Counted from the stretch's first letter, positions 9,338 through 18,358 are shown. The stretch is 64,000 nt of DNA from Ureibacillus galli (GCF_014836845.1 NZ_JACSQA010000005.1:62001-126000), one strand, 5' to 3'. Notes: generated by a model from the letters alone, not told the origin. Numbers and translations are program-made.

Positions 9338-10099
9338 ATGTCAGAGAAAGAAAACTTCACAGAAAAACGTTCTACAAGAAGGAACTTTTTGAAAAATTCT
9401 GGTTTAACAATTGGTGGTTTAGTGCTTGGTGGAGCTGTAACAAGTTTAGTAACGAAAAAAGATGAAACAATTACAACTACTGCAGATCCTTCACATTCCC
9501 ACAGTACAGCTAATTATAATCAAGCATTAATGTTCTTCACACCGGAACAATACTCAACGATTGAAGCGGCGACTGAACAAATTTTCCCCGAAACAGAAAT
9601 TGGCCCTGGTGCAAAGTCCTTATTAGTAGCTTATTTCATCGATCATCAATTAGCAGGAGCATGGGGCTTAAACTCCAAAGAATACACTCAAGGACCATTT
9701 AGTCCTGAAGCATCCCCGTTATTTGGATATCAAACTCATTTGAATCGTCAACAAATTTTTACATTAGGTATAAATTTATTAAACGATGAAGCGAAAAAAC
9801 GTTTTGATAACACGTTTTATTCAATCACTGCTGAACAACAAGTAGAAATTCTTAAGGCTGTTGAAGCAGATGAAGTAACAATGAAAGCTGCTATAAAACC
9901 GTCATTTTTCTTTAAATTATTGCGTGGTGCAACTTTAGAAGGGGCATATTCAGATCCATTATACGGTGGTAATAAGGATATGGCTGGCTGGAAAATGAAA
10001 AACTTCCCAGGTCACCAAATGAGCTTCAAAAACATAATTGAAAAAGAAGAATTTGTAGCAATTGAACCACAAGGATTAAATGCTCAACATAATCACTAA
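9338..10099 (+). CDS. Tat-exported small subunit, gluconate 2-dehydrogenase subunit-3 family (A)
   Basis: A 253-residue protein starting with a Tat signal: RSTRRNFLKNSG with the twin Arg at 14-15, then a hydrophobic stretch GGLVLGGAVTSLV. The mature part (MFFTPEQYSTIEAATEQIFPE, FIDHQLAGAWG, LLRGATLEGAYSDPLYGGN) is the gluconate 2-dehydrogenase subunit-3 pattern. In FAD-dependent sugar dehydrogenases this subunit is the signal-bearing partner and chaperone for the catalytic subunit. The second of two adjacent ATGs (9338) is chosen because it is 7 bases from AGGAGG and aligns with the module B start. Confidence 0.92.
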   Translation: MSEKENFTEKRSTRRNFLKNSGLTIGGLVLGGAVTSLVTKKDETITTTADPSHSHSTANYNQALMFFTPEQYSTIEAATEQIFPETEIGPGAKSLLVAYFIDHQLAGAWGLNSKEYTQGPFSPEASPLFGYQTHLNRQQIFTLGINLLNDEAKKRFDNTFYSITAEQQVEILKAVEADEVTMKAAIKPSFFFKLLRGATLEGAYSDPLYGGNKDMAGWKMKNFPGHQMSFKNIIEKEEFVAIEPQGLNAQHNH

Positions 10100-10118
10100 T
10101 TAGAATGGAGTAATGAAA

Positions 10119-11837
10119 ATGGCAACAAAATTACCAAAGGTAGATATAGTAACGGTAGGTGTTGGTTGGACTGGTGGTATTATTGCCGCAGAACTAGCCA
10201 AAAAAGGATATAAAGTAGTAGGTCTAGAGCGCGGTAAAGCCCGTACGACTGCTGATTACTTAATGGTACACGATGAACTTCGTTATGCTTCACGTTTAGA
10301 AATGATGCAAGATTTATCAAAAGAAACTTGGACACTTCGTCATGATCCTGATCAAACAGCATTACCAATGCGCCAACATGGTTCATTCTTAATCGGTGAT
10401 GGTTTAGGTGGTTCTGGTGAGCACTGGAACGGTTTAACTTATCGTTTCATGCCTTACGATTTTGAAATTTATACAAAAACGGTTGAACGTTACGGGAAAG
10501 ATAAAATACCTGCAGATATGCCATTGCAAGATTGGGGTATTACGTATGATGAATTAGAACCTTATTTCGATAAATTTGATCAACTAATTGGTCTATCAGG
10601 AGAACAGAATCCATTCCCAGGTTCACCAAAAGTTGAATATCCAACAGCTCCATTATTAAATACTCCTTCAATGAAAATGTTTAAAGAAGCAGCAACTAAA
10701 TTAGGATATCATCCATATACAGCTCCTGCTGCAACATTATCAGAAGATTACACAAATCCAGATGGAATTACACGTGGAGCTTGCCAATATTGTGGATTCT
10801 GTGAGCGTTTTGGCTGTGAATATGGTGCAAAAGCATCACCAGTCGTAACAGTTTTACCAGTTGCAAAAGAAACAGGAAACCACGAAGTTCGTAATTTCAG
10901 TTATGTTCGTCGAGTTTTACATGAAAATGGTAAAGCTACTGGTGTATTGTATGTGGATACTAATACAGGTGAAGAGTTTATCCAAGAAGCGGATGTTGTT
11001 GTGATTTCTGCATATGCAATTAACAATGTACGTTTATTATTGAATTCTAAACTTGGTAAACCATACGATCCTAAAACGGGTAAAGGTGTCGTTGGTAAAA
11101 ACTATGCGTACCAAATTACTTCAGCAAGTACTACTGGTTACTTTGAAGATAAAGAATTCAACTTATACGCCGGTACTGGTGCATTAGCTTCGGTTCTTGA
11201 TGATTTTAATGGTGACAATTTTGATCATACAGATTTAGATTTCATTCACGGTGGAAACATTGCATTAGGTCATTATGGTAAACGTCCAATCGCGAATAAC
11301 TCTACTCCAAAAGGAACACCTTCTTGGGGAGCTGAATTCAAAGATGCATCTGTAAAATATGCAAACCGTACTTTAAGTATTGGTAGCCAAGGATCTGTAA
11401 TGCCTCATAAAAATAACTACTTAGACCTTGATCCTACATATACTGACCAATTTGGTGACCCATTATTACGTATGACATTTAACTATCGTGAAAACGAACG
11501 TAATCAACAAAAATTCATTCGTGATATTACGACTAAAATCATGAAAGAAATGGGTGCTGATATTATTGATCCAGCTGGTGACCAAGGTGATTGGGATACT
11601 ACAAAATATCAAACAACGCATAACACAGGTGGCGCAATTATGGGTGCTGATCCAGAAACTTCAGTTTTAAATAGCTACCTACAAATGTGGGATTGTGAAA
11701 ACGTCTTTATCCCTGGTGCAAGTGCCTTCCCGCATAACTCAGGTATGAACCCAACTGGAACTGTAGGTGCACTAGCATACCGTGCTGCAGAAGGAATTGA
11801 AAAATACCTTAAAAACGGTGGCGGCTCTTTAGTATAA
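10119..11837 (+). CDS. GMC-family FAD oxidoreductase, catalytic subunit (A)
   Basis: A 572-residue GMC oxidoreductase. The FAD dinucleotide loop GVGWTGGIIAAELAKKG is at the N-terminus; the C-terminal GMC domain has THNTGGAIMGADP and AFPHNSGMNPTGTVGALAY, holding the catalytic His and flavin contacts. Residues 222-233 carry a C-x2-C-x2-C-x4-C cluster (CQYCGFCERFGC), reminiscent of the Fe-S site in bacterial FAD glucose dehydrogenases but with different spacing. It has no signal peptide of its own, so it probably leaves the cell bound to the Tat-signal subunit encoded just upstream. Substrate unknown (sugar, polyol or sugar acid is typical). ATG 10119 chosen over 10113 for spacing from GGAG and alignment with module B. 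Confidence 0.93.
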   Translation: MATKLPKVDIVTVGVGWTGGIIAAELAKKGYKVVGLERGKARTTADYLMVHDELRYASRLEMMQDLSKETWTLRHDPDQTALPMRQHGSFLIGDGLGGSGEHWNGLTYRFMPYDFEIYTKTVERYGKDKIPADMPLQDWGITYDELEPYFDKFDQLIGLSGEQNPFPGSPKVEYPTAPLLNTPSMKMFKEAATKLGYHPYTAPAATLSEDYTNPDGITRGACQYCGFCERFGCEYGAKASPVVTVLPVAKETGNHEVRNFSYVRRVLHENGKATGVLYVDTNTGEEFIQEADVVVISAYAINNVRLLLNSKLGKPYDPKTGKGVVGKNYAYQITSASTTGYFEDKEFNLYAGTGALASVLDDFNGDNFDHTDLDFIHGGNIALGHYGKRPIANNSTPKGTPSWGAEFKDASVKYANRTLSIGSQGSVMPHKNNYLDLDPTYTDQFGDPLLRMTFNYRENERNQQKFIRDITTKIMKEMGADIIDPAGDQGDWDTTKYQTTHNTGGAIMGADPETSVLNSYLQMWDCENVFIPGASAFPHNSGMNPTGTVGALAYRAAEGIEKYLKNGGGSLV

Positions 11838-11924
11838 TTTTGTCTGAAATGAAATAGTAAAACAAAGTTAAATAGAAATAGTCTTATAATATTTAAATAA
11901 GTTTCTAGTCAACAACATAAAAAG

Positions 11925-11955
11925 GGTGGTGGGATGTATTCCTACCATCTTTTTT
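11925..11955 (+). terminator. Terminator after module A dehydrogenase
   Basis: GGTGGTGGGA (11925-11934) pairs with TCCTACCATC (11940-11949) using two G-U pairs, followed by six T. Confidence 0.85.
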
Positions 11956-12106
11956 GTCGTTAGTAACTTTCAAACCATTGGACAAATGGGTATGGATATA
12001 TTTTTTTCTAAGTTGTTGAAACGGGAAAACTTCAAGTGTTACAAAAATTAAAGTTTTCTATTGAAAAATATGTTAATAGGTTATGAAAATTTCATAAGGT
12101 CCTAGG

Positions 12107-12283
12107 TTATTGTTCTTTTTTCTCATCATCTTCATCGTTAATGACATTTTTTGTTGAATCCTTAAAGTTTTTTAATGATTCGCCAATTGAACGGCCTAAC
12201 TTTGGCAGTTTGGAAGGACCAAAGATGATTAAAATAATAACTAAAATAATAATTAACCCAGGGATACCAATTGAGTTCAACAT
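12107..12283 (-). CDS. tatA: Twin-arginine translocase subunit TatA (module B, distal copy)
   Basis: A 58-residue minus-strand frame, easily missed for its length. It opens [20 protein letters not shown] and continues [17 protein letters not shown] and a short acidic/basic tail. It is the counterpart of the 64-residue tatA at 7550-7744 and completes the tatC-tatA-tatA set of module B. A ribosome site (GGAGGAAAAACTGT) precedes the ATG. Confidence 0.93.
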   Translation of the reverse strand: MLNSIGIPGLIIILVIILIIFGPSKLPKLGRSIGESLKNFKDSTKNVINDEDDEKKEQ

Positions 12284-12415
12284 ACAGTTTTTCCTCCAAT
12301 TTGTTTACTGCAAAAGATATAAGTGTATTTCAACTTTTAATCCCCTCTAAATATTCGTGTATCTGTTAGGCTCACTCGTATATAGAGGGGACAAATAGTT
12401 TGTTTGAAAGCGGAC

Positions 12416-12643
12416 TTATTTATTTGCAGCCTCTTCTTTTTTATTATCTACTAAAGTGAATTCTTCTTTTACTTCTTTAAATTCACCAGATACATCGTCA
12501 ACAACATCTTTCGTTGAAGCTTTAAATTCCTTTAATGTTTGTCCAACTGCACGACCTAATTGAGGTAATTTTGATGGTCCGAAAAGAATTAATGCAATGA
12601 CTAGGATGATAATTAATCCTGGAACTCCGATAGATTGAAACAT
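12416..12643 (-). CDS. tatA: Twin-arginine translocase subunit TatA (module B, tatC-proximal copy)
   Basis: A 75-residue TatA matching 7837-8064 nearly residue for residue over the membrane and amphipathic helices; the tails differ more. It starts 27 bases after tatC, the same gap as in module A, with an AGGAGG ribosome site. Confidence 0.95.
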   Translation of the reverse strand: MFQSIGVPGLIIILVIALILFGPSKLPQLGRAVGQTLKEFKASTKDVVDDVSGEFKEVKEEFTLVDNKKEEAANK

Positions 12644-12670
12644 GAAAAAATCCTCCTTAAAAAATAATTG

Positions 12671-13414
12671 TTATTCGGTTCCTTCTTGTTGTGCTGTTTT
12701 TAACTGTTTTTTATAAGTTTTTTCTGAAACGATAATACTTATTTCAAATAAAAGTAATAGCGGAATAATAATTAAAAAATCTGATACAAAATCTGGTGGC
12801 GAAATCATGACACCGATCACGATTAGAATGAAATAAGATACTTTTCTCATTTTTCTTAGTCGATTTGGAGTAACAATCCCTAACTTGGTTAAAAATAATA
12901 TTATTACCGGCAATTCAAAAACGAGACCTACAGGAATAAGTAAGTTAAACATTAATGTAAAGTACTGTTTCATTCCATAAGTTTCAGTTGCACCAATCGA
13001 TTCATTAATATTGGACATAAAATTTAGCATAAGTGGGAATAAAATAAAGTAACTAAATGATATTCCTATAATAAATAAAAGAAAGGCTACTGGAATGAAG
13101 ATTGCTGCACTATTAGATTCTTGATCAGTTAGAGCAGGTTTAGTAAATAACCAAAGTTGATGCATTGCAATCGGTAATGTAATACAAATCGATACAATTA
13201 GTGCACATTTCACGTAAATTGAGATGCCATCTGTATAACCAAAAACGTTCCAATCAACATGTTTTGCAACATCTTGAGATTTTAAAAATTGTAAAATATC
13301 CGGTGCGAAAATGAAACCGATCAATAGTGTCACAACGAAGACTACGCAAATAATAATTAATCGTTTGCGAAGTTCTTCTAAATGCTCAACTAATGTATAT
13401 TCTTTTTCTTCCAT
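12671..13414 (-). CDS. tatC: Sec-independent translocase subunit TatC (module B)
   Basis: A 247-residue TatC with six helices, EHLEELRKRLII at the N-terminus, FTKPALTDQE in the first loop (PGL changed to PAL) and VMISPPDFVSD near the end. It heads the minus-strand tat set of module B and is divergent from the 85-aa gene at 13620. The strong similarity to the module A TatC shows that the translocase was duplicated together with its presumed cargo. Confidence 0.96.
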   Translation of the reverse strand: MEEKEYTLVEHLEELRKRLIIICVVFVVTLLIGFIFAPDILQFLKSQDVAKHVDWNVFGYTDGISIYVKCALIVSICITLPIAMHQLWLFTKPALTDQESNSAAIFIPVAFLLFIIGISFSYFILFPLMLNFMSNINESIGATETYGMKQYFTLMFNLLIPVGLVFELPVIILFLTKLGIVTPNRLRKMRKVSYFILIVIGVMISPPDFVSDFLIIIPLLLLFEISIIVSEKTYKKQLKTAQQEGTE

Positions 13415-13495
13415 TTTTTCACCAACCTTTCAAAACAAACTATTAAAGAAAAAATTAACAGGAAAATTTCAATTTCAAGATAAGCACTTTACATT

Positions 13496-13574
13496 GTATA
13501 CAATCCTGTTATAAAATGAAATGGTTTTGTAGGACACAGAAGTAAATTATACACTCTTTATCCAAAAAGTAAAT
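13496..13574. promoter_or_regulatory. Divergent regulatory region of module B
   Basis: It contains one TTGTATACA at 13494-13502, TTATACACTCTTTA at 13547-13560 and AAAAGTAAAT at 13565-13574. The last two elements and the 4-base gap between them are identical to module A, while flanking bases have diverged. That is a sign of a selected site. Its role is unknown. Confidence 0.45.
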
Positions 13575-13619
13575 TATTAATTCCTTTTATTTGAGTGGAA
13601 AGGTAAGGAGGGAATTATC

Positions 13620-13877
13620 ATGACAGAGTATAGCCGCGATGAGCTTTTTACAATCTTACAAGTGTTATCCGGAATTACATTAACTGTAGGTTATGCATTT
13701 ACTATAAATGTATACAACAGTTCTGTACCAGCCTTCGCGCTTATTGGAACAGCTGTAGGTTTAGCCATTATTATAGGTTGCTGGATCGGCTTAAGACATT
13801 TAGGCTTCATGCTTACGATGATTATTACATCAATAGTATTTACAATTTATTTTAATTTTGGAGCTATGTTTAGTTAA
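13620..13877 (+). CDS. Small three-helix membrane protein of the Tat-GMC module (B)
   Basis: 85 residues, same length and layout as the protein at 9063: opening TEYSRDELFTILQVLSGIT, three hydrophobic segments, conserved core FALIGTAVGLAIIIGCWIGL and the identical ending YFNFGAMFS. Strong conservation of the N-terminal SRDELFTI and the C-terminal FNFGAMFS suggests functional contacts. An AAGGAGGG ribosome site precedes the ATG. Family not recognised. Confidence 0.82.
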   Translation: MTEYSRDELFTILQVLSGITLTVGYAFTINVYNSSVPAFALIGTAVGLAIIIGCWIGLRHLGFMLTMIITSIVFTIYFNFGAMFS

Positions 13878-13894
13878 TTTAAGGAGGAGTCATC

Positions 13895-14656
13895 ATGGCA
13901 GAGAAAGAAAACTTCACAGAAAAACGTTCGACGAGACGTAATTTCTTAAAGAATTCAGGTTTGACCCTTGGGGGATTAGTACTTGGTGGAGCTGTAACAA
14001 GTTTAGTAGTAAAAAATAATGAAGGTACTACGACGACAGAACATGAAGCAGCACATGGTGGGGGTACAACAACAAATTATAACCACGCGTTAATGTTCTT
14101 TACTCCTGCAGAATACCAAACGGCTGCTGCAGCAGTTGAGCGAATTTATCCAGAAGATGAGAACGGCCCAGGCGCTAAAGAATTAGGAGCAGCCGTTTAT
14201 ATTGACCACCAACTCGCAGGTCAATGGGGTAATAATGTAAAAGATTATCGTTTAGGTGCATTTTATAAACCGGGAGAAAATCAAGGTCCACAAACGAAAT
14301 TATTACGTAAAGATTTATTCCGTGCAGGTTTAGAAGCTCTTGATGCATATTCAAAAGAAAACTATGATGCCGTATTTACAGGATTAGAACCTGAACAACA
14401 AGATGAAGTTTTAACCGCTTTCAGTGAAGGAAAAGTGACATTATACGGTAATACAGGTTCAGGTGAATTCTTCAGTTTATTACGTACGATGACAATTGAA
14501 GGGGTTTACGCAGATCCAATGTACGGCGGTAATAATGAAATGAAAGGCTGGGCAATGCGTAAGTATCCAGGTTCTCGTATGCAATATGTAAATGAAATTC
14601 AAAGTGATGAATTTATCGAATTAAAACCAGAGGGCTTAAGTAGCCACATGAGCTAA
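13895..14656 (+). CDS. Tat-exported small subunit, gluconate 2-dehydrogenase subunit-3 family (B)
   Basis: 253 residues with the same Tat signal as module A (RSTRRNFLKNSG, twin Arg at 14-15). The mature part shares MFFTPAEYQTAAAAVERIYPE, YIDHQLAGQWG, LLRTMTIEGVYADPMYGGN and the C-terminal PEGLSSH. The linker after the signal is Thr/Gly-rich and differs between copies. The gene starts 17 bases after the membrane-protein stop behind AAGGAGG and precedes its GMC partner by 31 bases. Confidence 0.92.
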   Translation: MAEKENFTEKRSTRRNFLKNSGLTLGGLVLGGAVTSLVVKNNEGTTTTEHEAAHGGGTTTNYNHALMFFTPAEYQTAAAAVERIYPEDENGPGAKELGAAVYIDHQLAGQWGNNVKDYRLGAFYKPGENQGPQTKLLRKDLFRAGLEALDAYSKENYDAVFTGLEPEQQDEVLTAFSEGKVTLYGNTGSGEFFSLLRTMTIEGVYADPMYGGNNEMKGWAMRKYPGSRMQYVNEIQSDEFIELKPEGLSSHMS

Positions 14657-14687
14657 CATTTGGATAGTAGAAAGGATTGACACTTAC

Positions 14688-16406
14688 ATGGTAACAAAAT
14701 TAGATAAAGCCCAAGTAGTAGTAGTCGGTATGGGTTGGGCAGGCGGTATTGTTTCCGCAGAACTAACAAAGGCTGGAATTAACGTAGTCGGGCTGGAACG
14801 TGGTAAAGATCGTACAACAGCAGACTATACAATGGCTCACGATGAGTTACGTTATCAACATCGTACAGAGTTAATGCAAGATTTATCAAAAGAGACAATT
14901 ACTTATCGTAGTTCTTTAAAACAAAAGGCACTTCCAATGCGCCATTACGGTACTTTCATCGTTGGTGATGGAGTAGGGGGAGCAGGTTCCCACTGGAATG
15001 GACAAACATATCGTTTTTTACCATATGATTTCGAAATTCGTTCCCAAACAGTTGATCGTTATGGCGAAGGTAAAATTCCAGGTTGGATGACGCTTCAAGA
15101 CTGGGGAATTACTTATGATGAACTTGAGCCTTACTATGAAAAATTTGAATATATGGCTGGTATTTCTGGGGAAGAAGTTGAACTGTGGGGTAAACGTGCG
15201 AAACCATATCCAACTGGCCCATTAGTAAAAACGCCAATCATGAAAACTTTTGAAGAAGCTGCAACAAGCCTAGGATATAAACCGTTCGTAATTCCAGCAG
15301 CCAACCTTTCTGAATCTTATACAAATCCAGATGGTATTCAACGTGGTGCGTGTCAATACTGTGCATACTGTGAAAACTTCGGATGTGAATACGGAGCAAA
15401 AGGTGATCCTGCTGTAACAGTGATTCCTGTAGCAAAACAAACAGGTAAACTGGACCTACGTACACATGCGAACGTATTAGAAATTACTTCTGCTAATGGT
15501 AAAGCAACGGGCGTACTTTACGTAGATATGTTAACGGGTGAAAAATTCGAACAACCTGCTGATGTCGTTGTTATCACTTCTTATGTATTTAATAACGCAC
15601 GTTTATTATTAAACTCGAACTTAGGTACACCTTATGACCCGAAAACAGGTAAAGGTACGATTGGGAAAAACTATTGTTACCAAGTAACTGGTGGTACAAC
15701 GCAATTATTCTTTGAAGATAAAGAGTTTAACTTATACGGCGGTGCTGGTGCATTAGGGATTGAAATTGCCGAATATATGGGTGATAATTTTGACCATTCC
15801 GATGTAAACTTTATTCATGGAGCTGGTATTCGCTCTACTCAATACGGTGATCGTCCGATTGCAACGAACCGTGTGCCAAAAGGTACACCTAACTGGGGTG
15901 CAGAATTTAAAAAGCAATCCATTAAATATGCGAACTCAAACTTCCCAGTAAAAACACAGGGTGCAAGTATGCCACACCGCGAAAACTACTTAGACCTTGA
16001 TCCTGAATATAAAGATGCTTGGGGTTATCCTTTACTGCGTATGACGTATGAATATACGGATAATGACCGTGAATTAGTAAAATTCATGGCGACAAAAACG
16101 CGTGAAATCGGTGAAAAAATCGGTGCGGATATTATCGAAACTTCAGAAGAACAAGGTAACTTCAGTGTAAATAAAGATACAAATACCCACAATACTGGTG
16201 GCGTTATAATGGGATCAGATCCAGAAACATCTGCCCTAAATAAATATCAACAAATGTGGGAAGTAGAAAATGTATTTGTAGTAGGTGCATCTTCGTTCCC
16301 ACACAACTCATGTTTTAACCCAACTGGTACAGTTGGAGCATTATCATACTTAGCTGCTGAAGGTATTCAAAATTACATTAAAAATGGCGGCGGATTATTA
16401 GTTTAA
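14688..16406 (+). CDS. GMC-family FAD oxidoreductase, catalytic subunit (B)
   Basis: 572 residues, same length as the module A enzyme. FAD loop GMGWAGGIVSAELTKAG, four-cysteine cluster CQYCAYCENFGC at residues 222-233 (identical positions to module A), and the C-terminal GMC motifs THNTGGVIMGSDPET and SFPHNSCFNPTGTVGALSY. No signal peptide; export by riding with the 13895 subunit is inferred. Differences concentrate in the central substrate domain, so the two enzymes may use different substrates or conditions. Confidence 0.93.
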   Translation: MVTKLDKAQVVVVGMGWAGGIVSAELTKAGINVVGLERGKDRTTADYTMAHDELRYQHRTELMQDLSKETITYRSSLKQKALPMRHYGTFIVGDGVGGAGSHWNGQTYRFLPYDFEIRSQTVDRYGEGKIPGWMTLQDWGITYDELEPYYEKFEYMAGISGEEVELWGKRAKPYPTGPLVKTPIMKTFEEAATSLGYKPFVIPAANLSESYTNPDGIQRGACQYCAYCENFGCEYGAKGDPAVTVIPVAKQTGKLDLRTHANVLEITSANGKATGVLYVDMLTGEKFEQPADVVVITSYVFNNARLLLNSNLGTPYDPKTGKGTIGKNYCYQVTGGTTQLFFEDKEFNLYGGAGALGIEIAEYMGDNFDHSDVNFIHGAGIRSTQYGDRPIATNRVPKGTPNWGAEFKKQSIKYANSNFPVKTQGASMPHRENYLDLDPEYKDAWGYPLLRMTYEYTDNDRELVKFMATKTREIGEKIGADIIETSEEQGNFSVNKDTNTHNTGGVIMGSDPETSALNKYQQMWEVENVFVVGASSFPHNSCFNPTGTVGALSYLAAEGIQNYIKNGGGLLV

Positions 16407-16463
16407 TCGTTTTGTAAGTTTTTCTACATCTAATATAAATCAAGTTTTAGTCAACGATGAATG

Positions 16464-16494
16464 GGCGATTCTTTATGAATCGCCTGTTTTTATT
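16464..16494 (+). terminator. Terminator after module B dehydrogenase
   Basis: GGCGATTC (16464-16471) and GAATCGCC (16477-16484) form a perfect 8-bp stem with a 5-base loop followed by a T-rich tail. Confidence 0.88.
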
Positions 16495-16636
16495 TAAAAA
16501 AGTGTAACCAAATTTTCCGAAAATAAAAAAGGAAAATGAAATTTTTGGTCAAAAAAGAAACCTTTAGGTTTGTGCTCCTTTCTAGAGAGGCGTAAAATAA
16601 GATGGAGATTATCCAAAGAAAAGGGAGTTTTTTTAC

Positions 16637-17749
16637 ATGAATAGTCGTTTAGTAAACGAATTTTTAGAATTAGTTCAAATTGATTCTGAAACAAAACATG
16701 AAGAGGTCATTGCACCAATTCTAGTAAAAAAATTAAAAGATATGGGATTCGAAGTTTTTCAAGATGATGCACATACACGAAATGGTCATGCTGCTGGTAA
16801 TATTATTGCCACATTACAAGGTACAATAGAAGCAGATCCAATTTATTTTACTGTACACATGGATACAGTCGTCCCGGGAGTTGGCATTAAACCGGAGATT
16901 AGAGAAGATGGATATATCTATTCTGACGGAACAACCATCTTAGGTGCAGACGATAAAGCAGGAATGGCAGCGCTTTTCGAAATGGCGAAACGTTTAAAAG
17001 AACAAAATATTGATCATGGTACAATTCAATTTATTATTACTGCTGGAGAAGAAAGTGGTTTGGCAGGTGCAAAAGAATTGGACCCATCATTCATTCAAGC
17101 TAAATACGGATTTGCTGTAGATAGCGATGGGAAAGTAGGTGGAATTGTAACTGCAGCCCCATTCCAAGCGAAAATTGAAACAAAGATTTATGGTAAAACT
17201 GCCCATGCAGGTGTGGCACCTGAAAAAGGAATTTCAGCGATTACGTTAGCTTCCAAAGCGATTGCAAAAATGAATCTCGGTCGAATCGATGAAGAAACAA
17301 CGGCAAATATTGGGCGATTCGAAGGTGGGAAAGCTACAAACATTGTTTGTGATGAAGTGTATATTTTAGCTGAAGCTCGTTCGATTAATAAAGATAAATT
17401 AGATGCTCAAACGAAACATATGAAAGAAACTTTCGAAAATGTTTCCCAAAGTTTAGGGGGACGTGCTGAAGTTGAAGTTAAATTAATGTATCCAGGCTTT
17501 TCTGTTACAGAATCTGATCGTGTTGTACAAATTGCGATGGAAGCTGTCACAAAAGTTGGACGCAAACCATTATTAGGTACTTCAGGTGGGGGGAGCGATG
17601 CCAATGTTATCGCTGGTTTTGGTATTCCAACTGTAAATCTCTCTGTCGGCTATGAAGAAATTCATACGACAAAAGAGCGTATGCCTATTGAAGAATTGGA
17701 GAAATTAGCCGATTTATTAGTGGAGATTGTAAAATGCTCTGCAAAGTAG
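16637..17749 (+). CDS. M20 family peptidase, tripeptidase T-like (YqjE)
   Basis: 370 residues of the M20B di-zinc peptidase family. Metal and catalytic motifs are YFTVHMDTV (first His/Asp), ILGADDKAGMAAL (bridging Asp), ITAGEESGLAGAK (Glu pair), SDGKVGG and the C-terminal GTSGGGSDANV. The lid domain lies at about 180-290 (AKIETKIYGKTAHAG). B. subtilis YqjE is the positional and sequence counterpart; substrate is probably a short peptide. A CheW-like gene follows with a gap of about 18 bases, probably cotranscribed. Confidence 0.92.
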   Translation: MNSRLVNEFLELVQIDSETKHEEVIAPILVKKLKDMGFEVFQDDAHTRNGHAAGNIIATLQGTIEADPIYFTVHMDTVVPGVGIKPEIREDGYIYSDGTTILGADDKAGMAALFEMAKRLKEQNIDHGTIQFIITAGEESGLAGAKELDPSFIQAKYGFAVDSDGKVGGIVTAAPFQAKIETKIYGKTAHAGVAPEKGISAITLASKAIAKMNLGRIDEETTANIGRFEGGKATNIVCDEVYILAEARSINKDKLDAQTKHMKETFENVSQSLGGRAEVEVKLMYPGFSVTESDRVVQIAMEAVTKVGRKPLLGTSGGGSDANVIAGFGIPTVNLSVGYEEIHTTKERMPIEELEKLADLLVEIVKCSAK

Positions 17750-17767
17750 AGTAACGAGGTGATAGCA

Positions 17768-18253
17768 ATGACATTTAATCAAGCACTTATTTTTGGTTGT
17801 GGTAATGAAGAATATGCTGTACCAGTTGAACAAGTAGTATCAATTGAAAAATTAAATAATGTTACACCGATTCCACACCTACCGATTTATTTACTTGGTT
17901 TTACGAAAATTCGAGGAGAAATAATTCCAATTATTGATCTCAATCGTATTTTATATAATAGAGAAAGTTACGGGGAGTTATGTCGCATTATCGTAGTCAA
18001 TACCGATATTGTTCATTTTGGTTTAGTTGTTAGTGAAGCAAAGGAAATAGTAGATTTTTCTGGAACGGATATTCATCAAGTAGGACTAGTAAATTATACA
18101 AAAACCCAATATTTCACGGCTGTAGCCAATTTGGAAGATCGGATGATAACGTGTGTTGATCCGAAAATATTAGTTAATTCTTTGGAAGGTATTCGAGAAA
18201 TAATCGATTATTTAGAAAAAATGCGACAGGATGAAAGTGCGTTAAACACGTAA
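17768..18253 (+). CDS. CheW-like single-domain protein
   Basis: 161 residues forming one CheW domain: ALIFGCGNEEYAVPVEQVVSIE, then PIPHLPIYLLGFTKIRGEIIPIID and FGLVVSEAKEIVDF. CheW couples chemoreceptors to the CheA kinase. No receiver domain follows, so it is not CheV. The start at ATG 17768 lies 4 bases after GAGGTGAT. It sits outside any chemotaxis operon, directly behind the peptidase gene, so its partner is unclear. Confidence 0.85.
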   Translation: MTFNQALIFGCGNEEYAVPVEQVVSIEKLNNVTPIPHLPIYLLGFTKIRGEIIPIIDLNRILYNRESYGELCRIIVVNTDIVHFGLVVSEAKEIVDFSGTDIHQVGLVNYTKTQYFTAVANLEDRMITCVDPKILVNSLEGIREIIDYLEKMRQDESALNT

Positions 18254-18263
18254 AAATTAAAAT

Positions 18264-18344
18264 GCTAATAGGCGATGAAATTATTTAACCGTCATGTTTC
18301 AAAAAAGAAACGTAAATGGCAAGTTATAAAATCAGCCTATTAGC
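18264..18344. terminator. Composite bidirectional terminator
   Basis: Perfect 10-bp arms GCTAATAGGC (18264-18273) and GCCTATTAGC (18335-18344) enclose a second hairpin GTTTC-N6-GAAAC (18296-18311). T-rich sequence follows on the plus strand. It separates the convergent CheW-like and DedA genes. Confidence 0.7.
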
Positions 18345-18358
18345 TATTTTTTTAGTTT

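Larger units (their letters stand above)
7550..16406. repeat. Tandem paralogous duplication of a Tat-GMC dehydrogenase module
   Basis: Two consecutive six-gene modules (7550-11837 and 12107-16406) have identical order and orientation: tatC-tatA-tatA leftward, 85-aa membrane protein, subunit-3-like protein and GMC flavoprotein rightward. Corresponding proteins align end to end (85/85, 253/253, 572/572, 75/75, 245/247 residues), but with enough amino-acid differences to be an old duplication. Both tatC-tatA gaps are 27 bases. Both divergent intergenic regions hold the same conserved element near the membrane-protein start. Confidence 0.9.
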
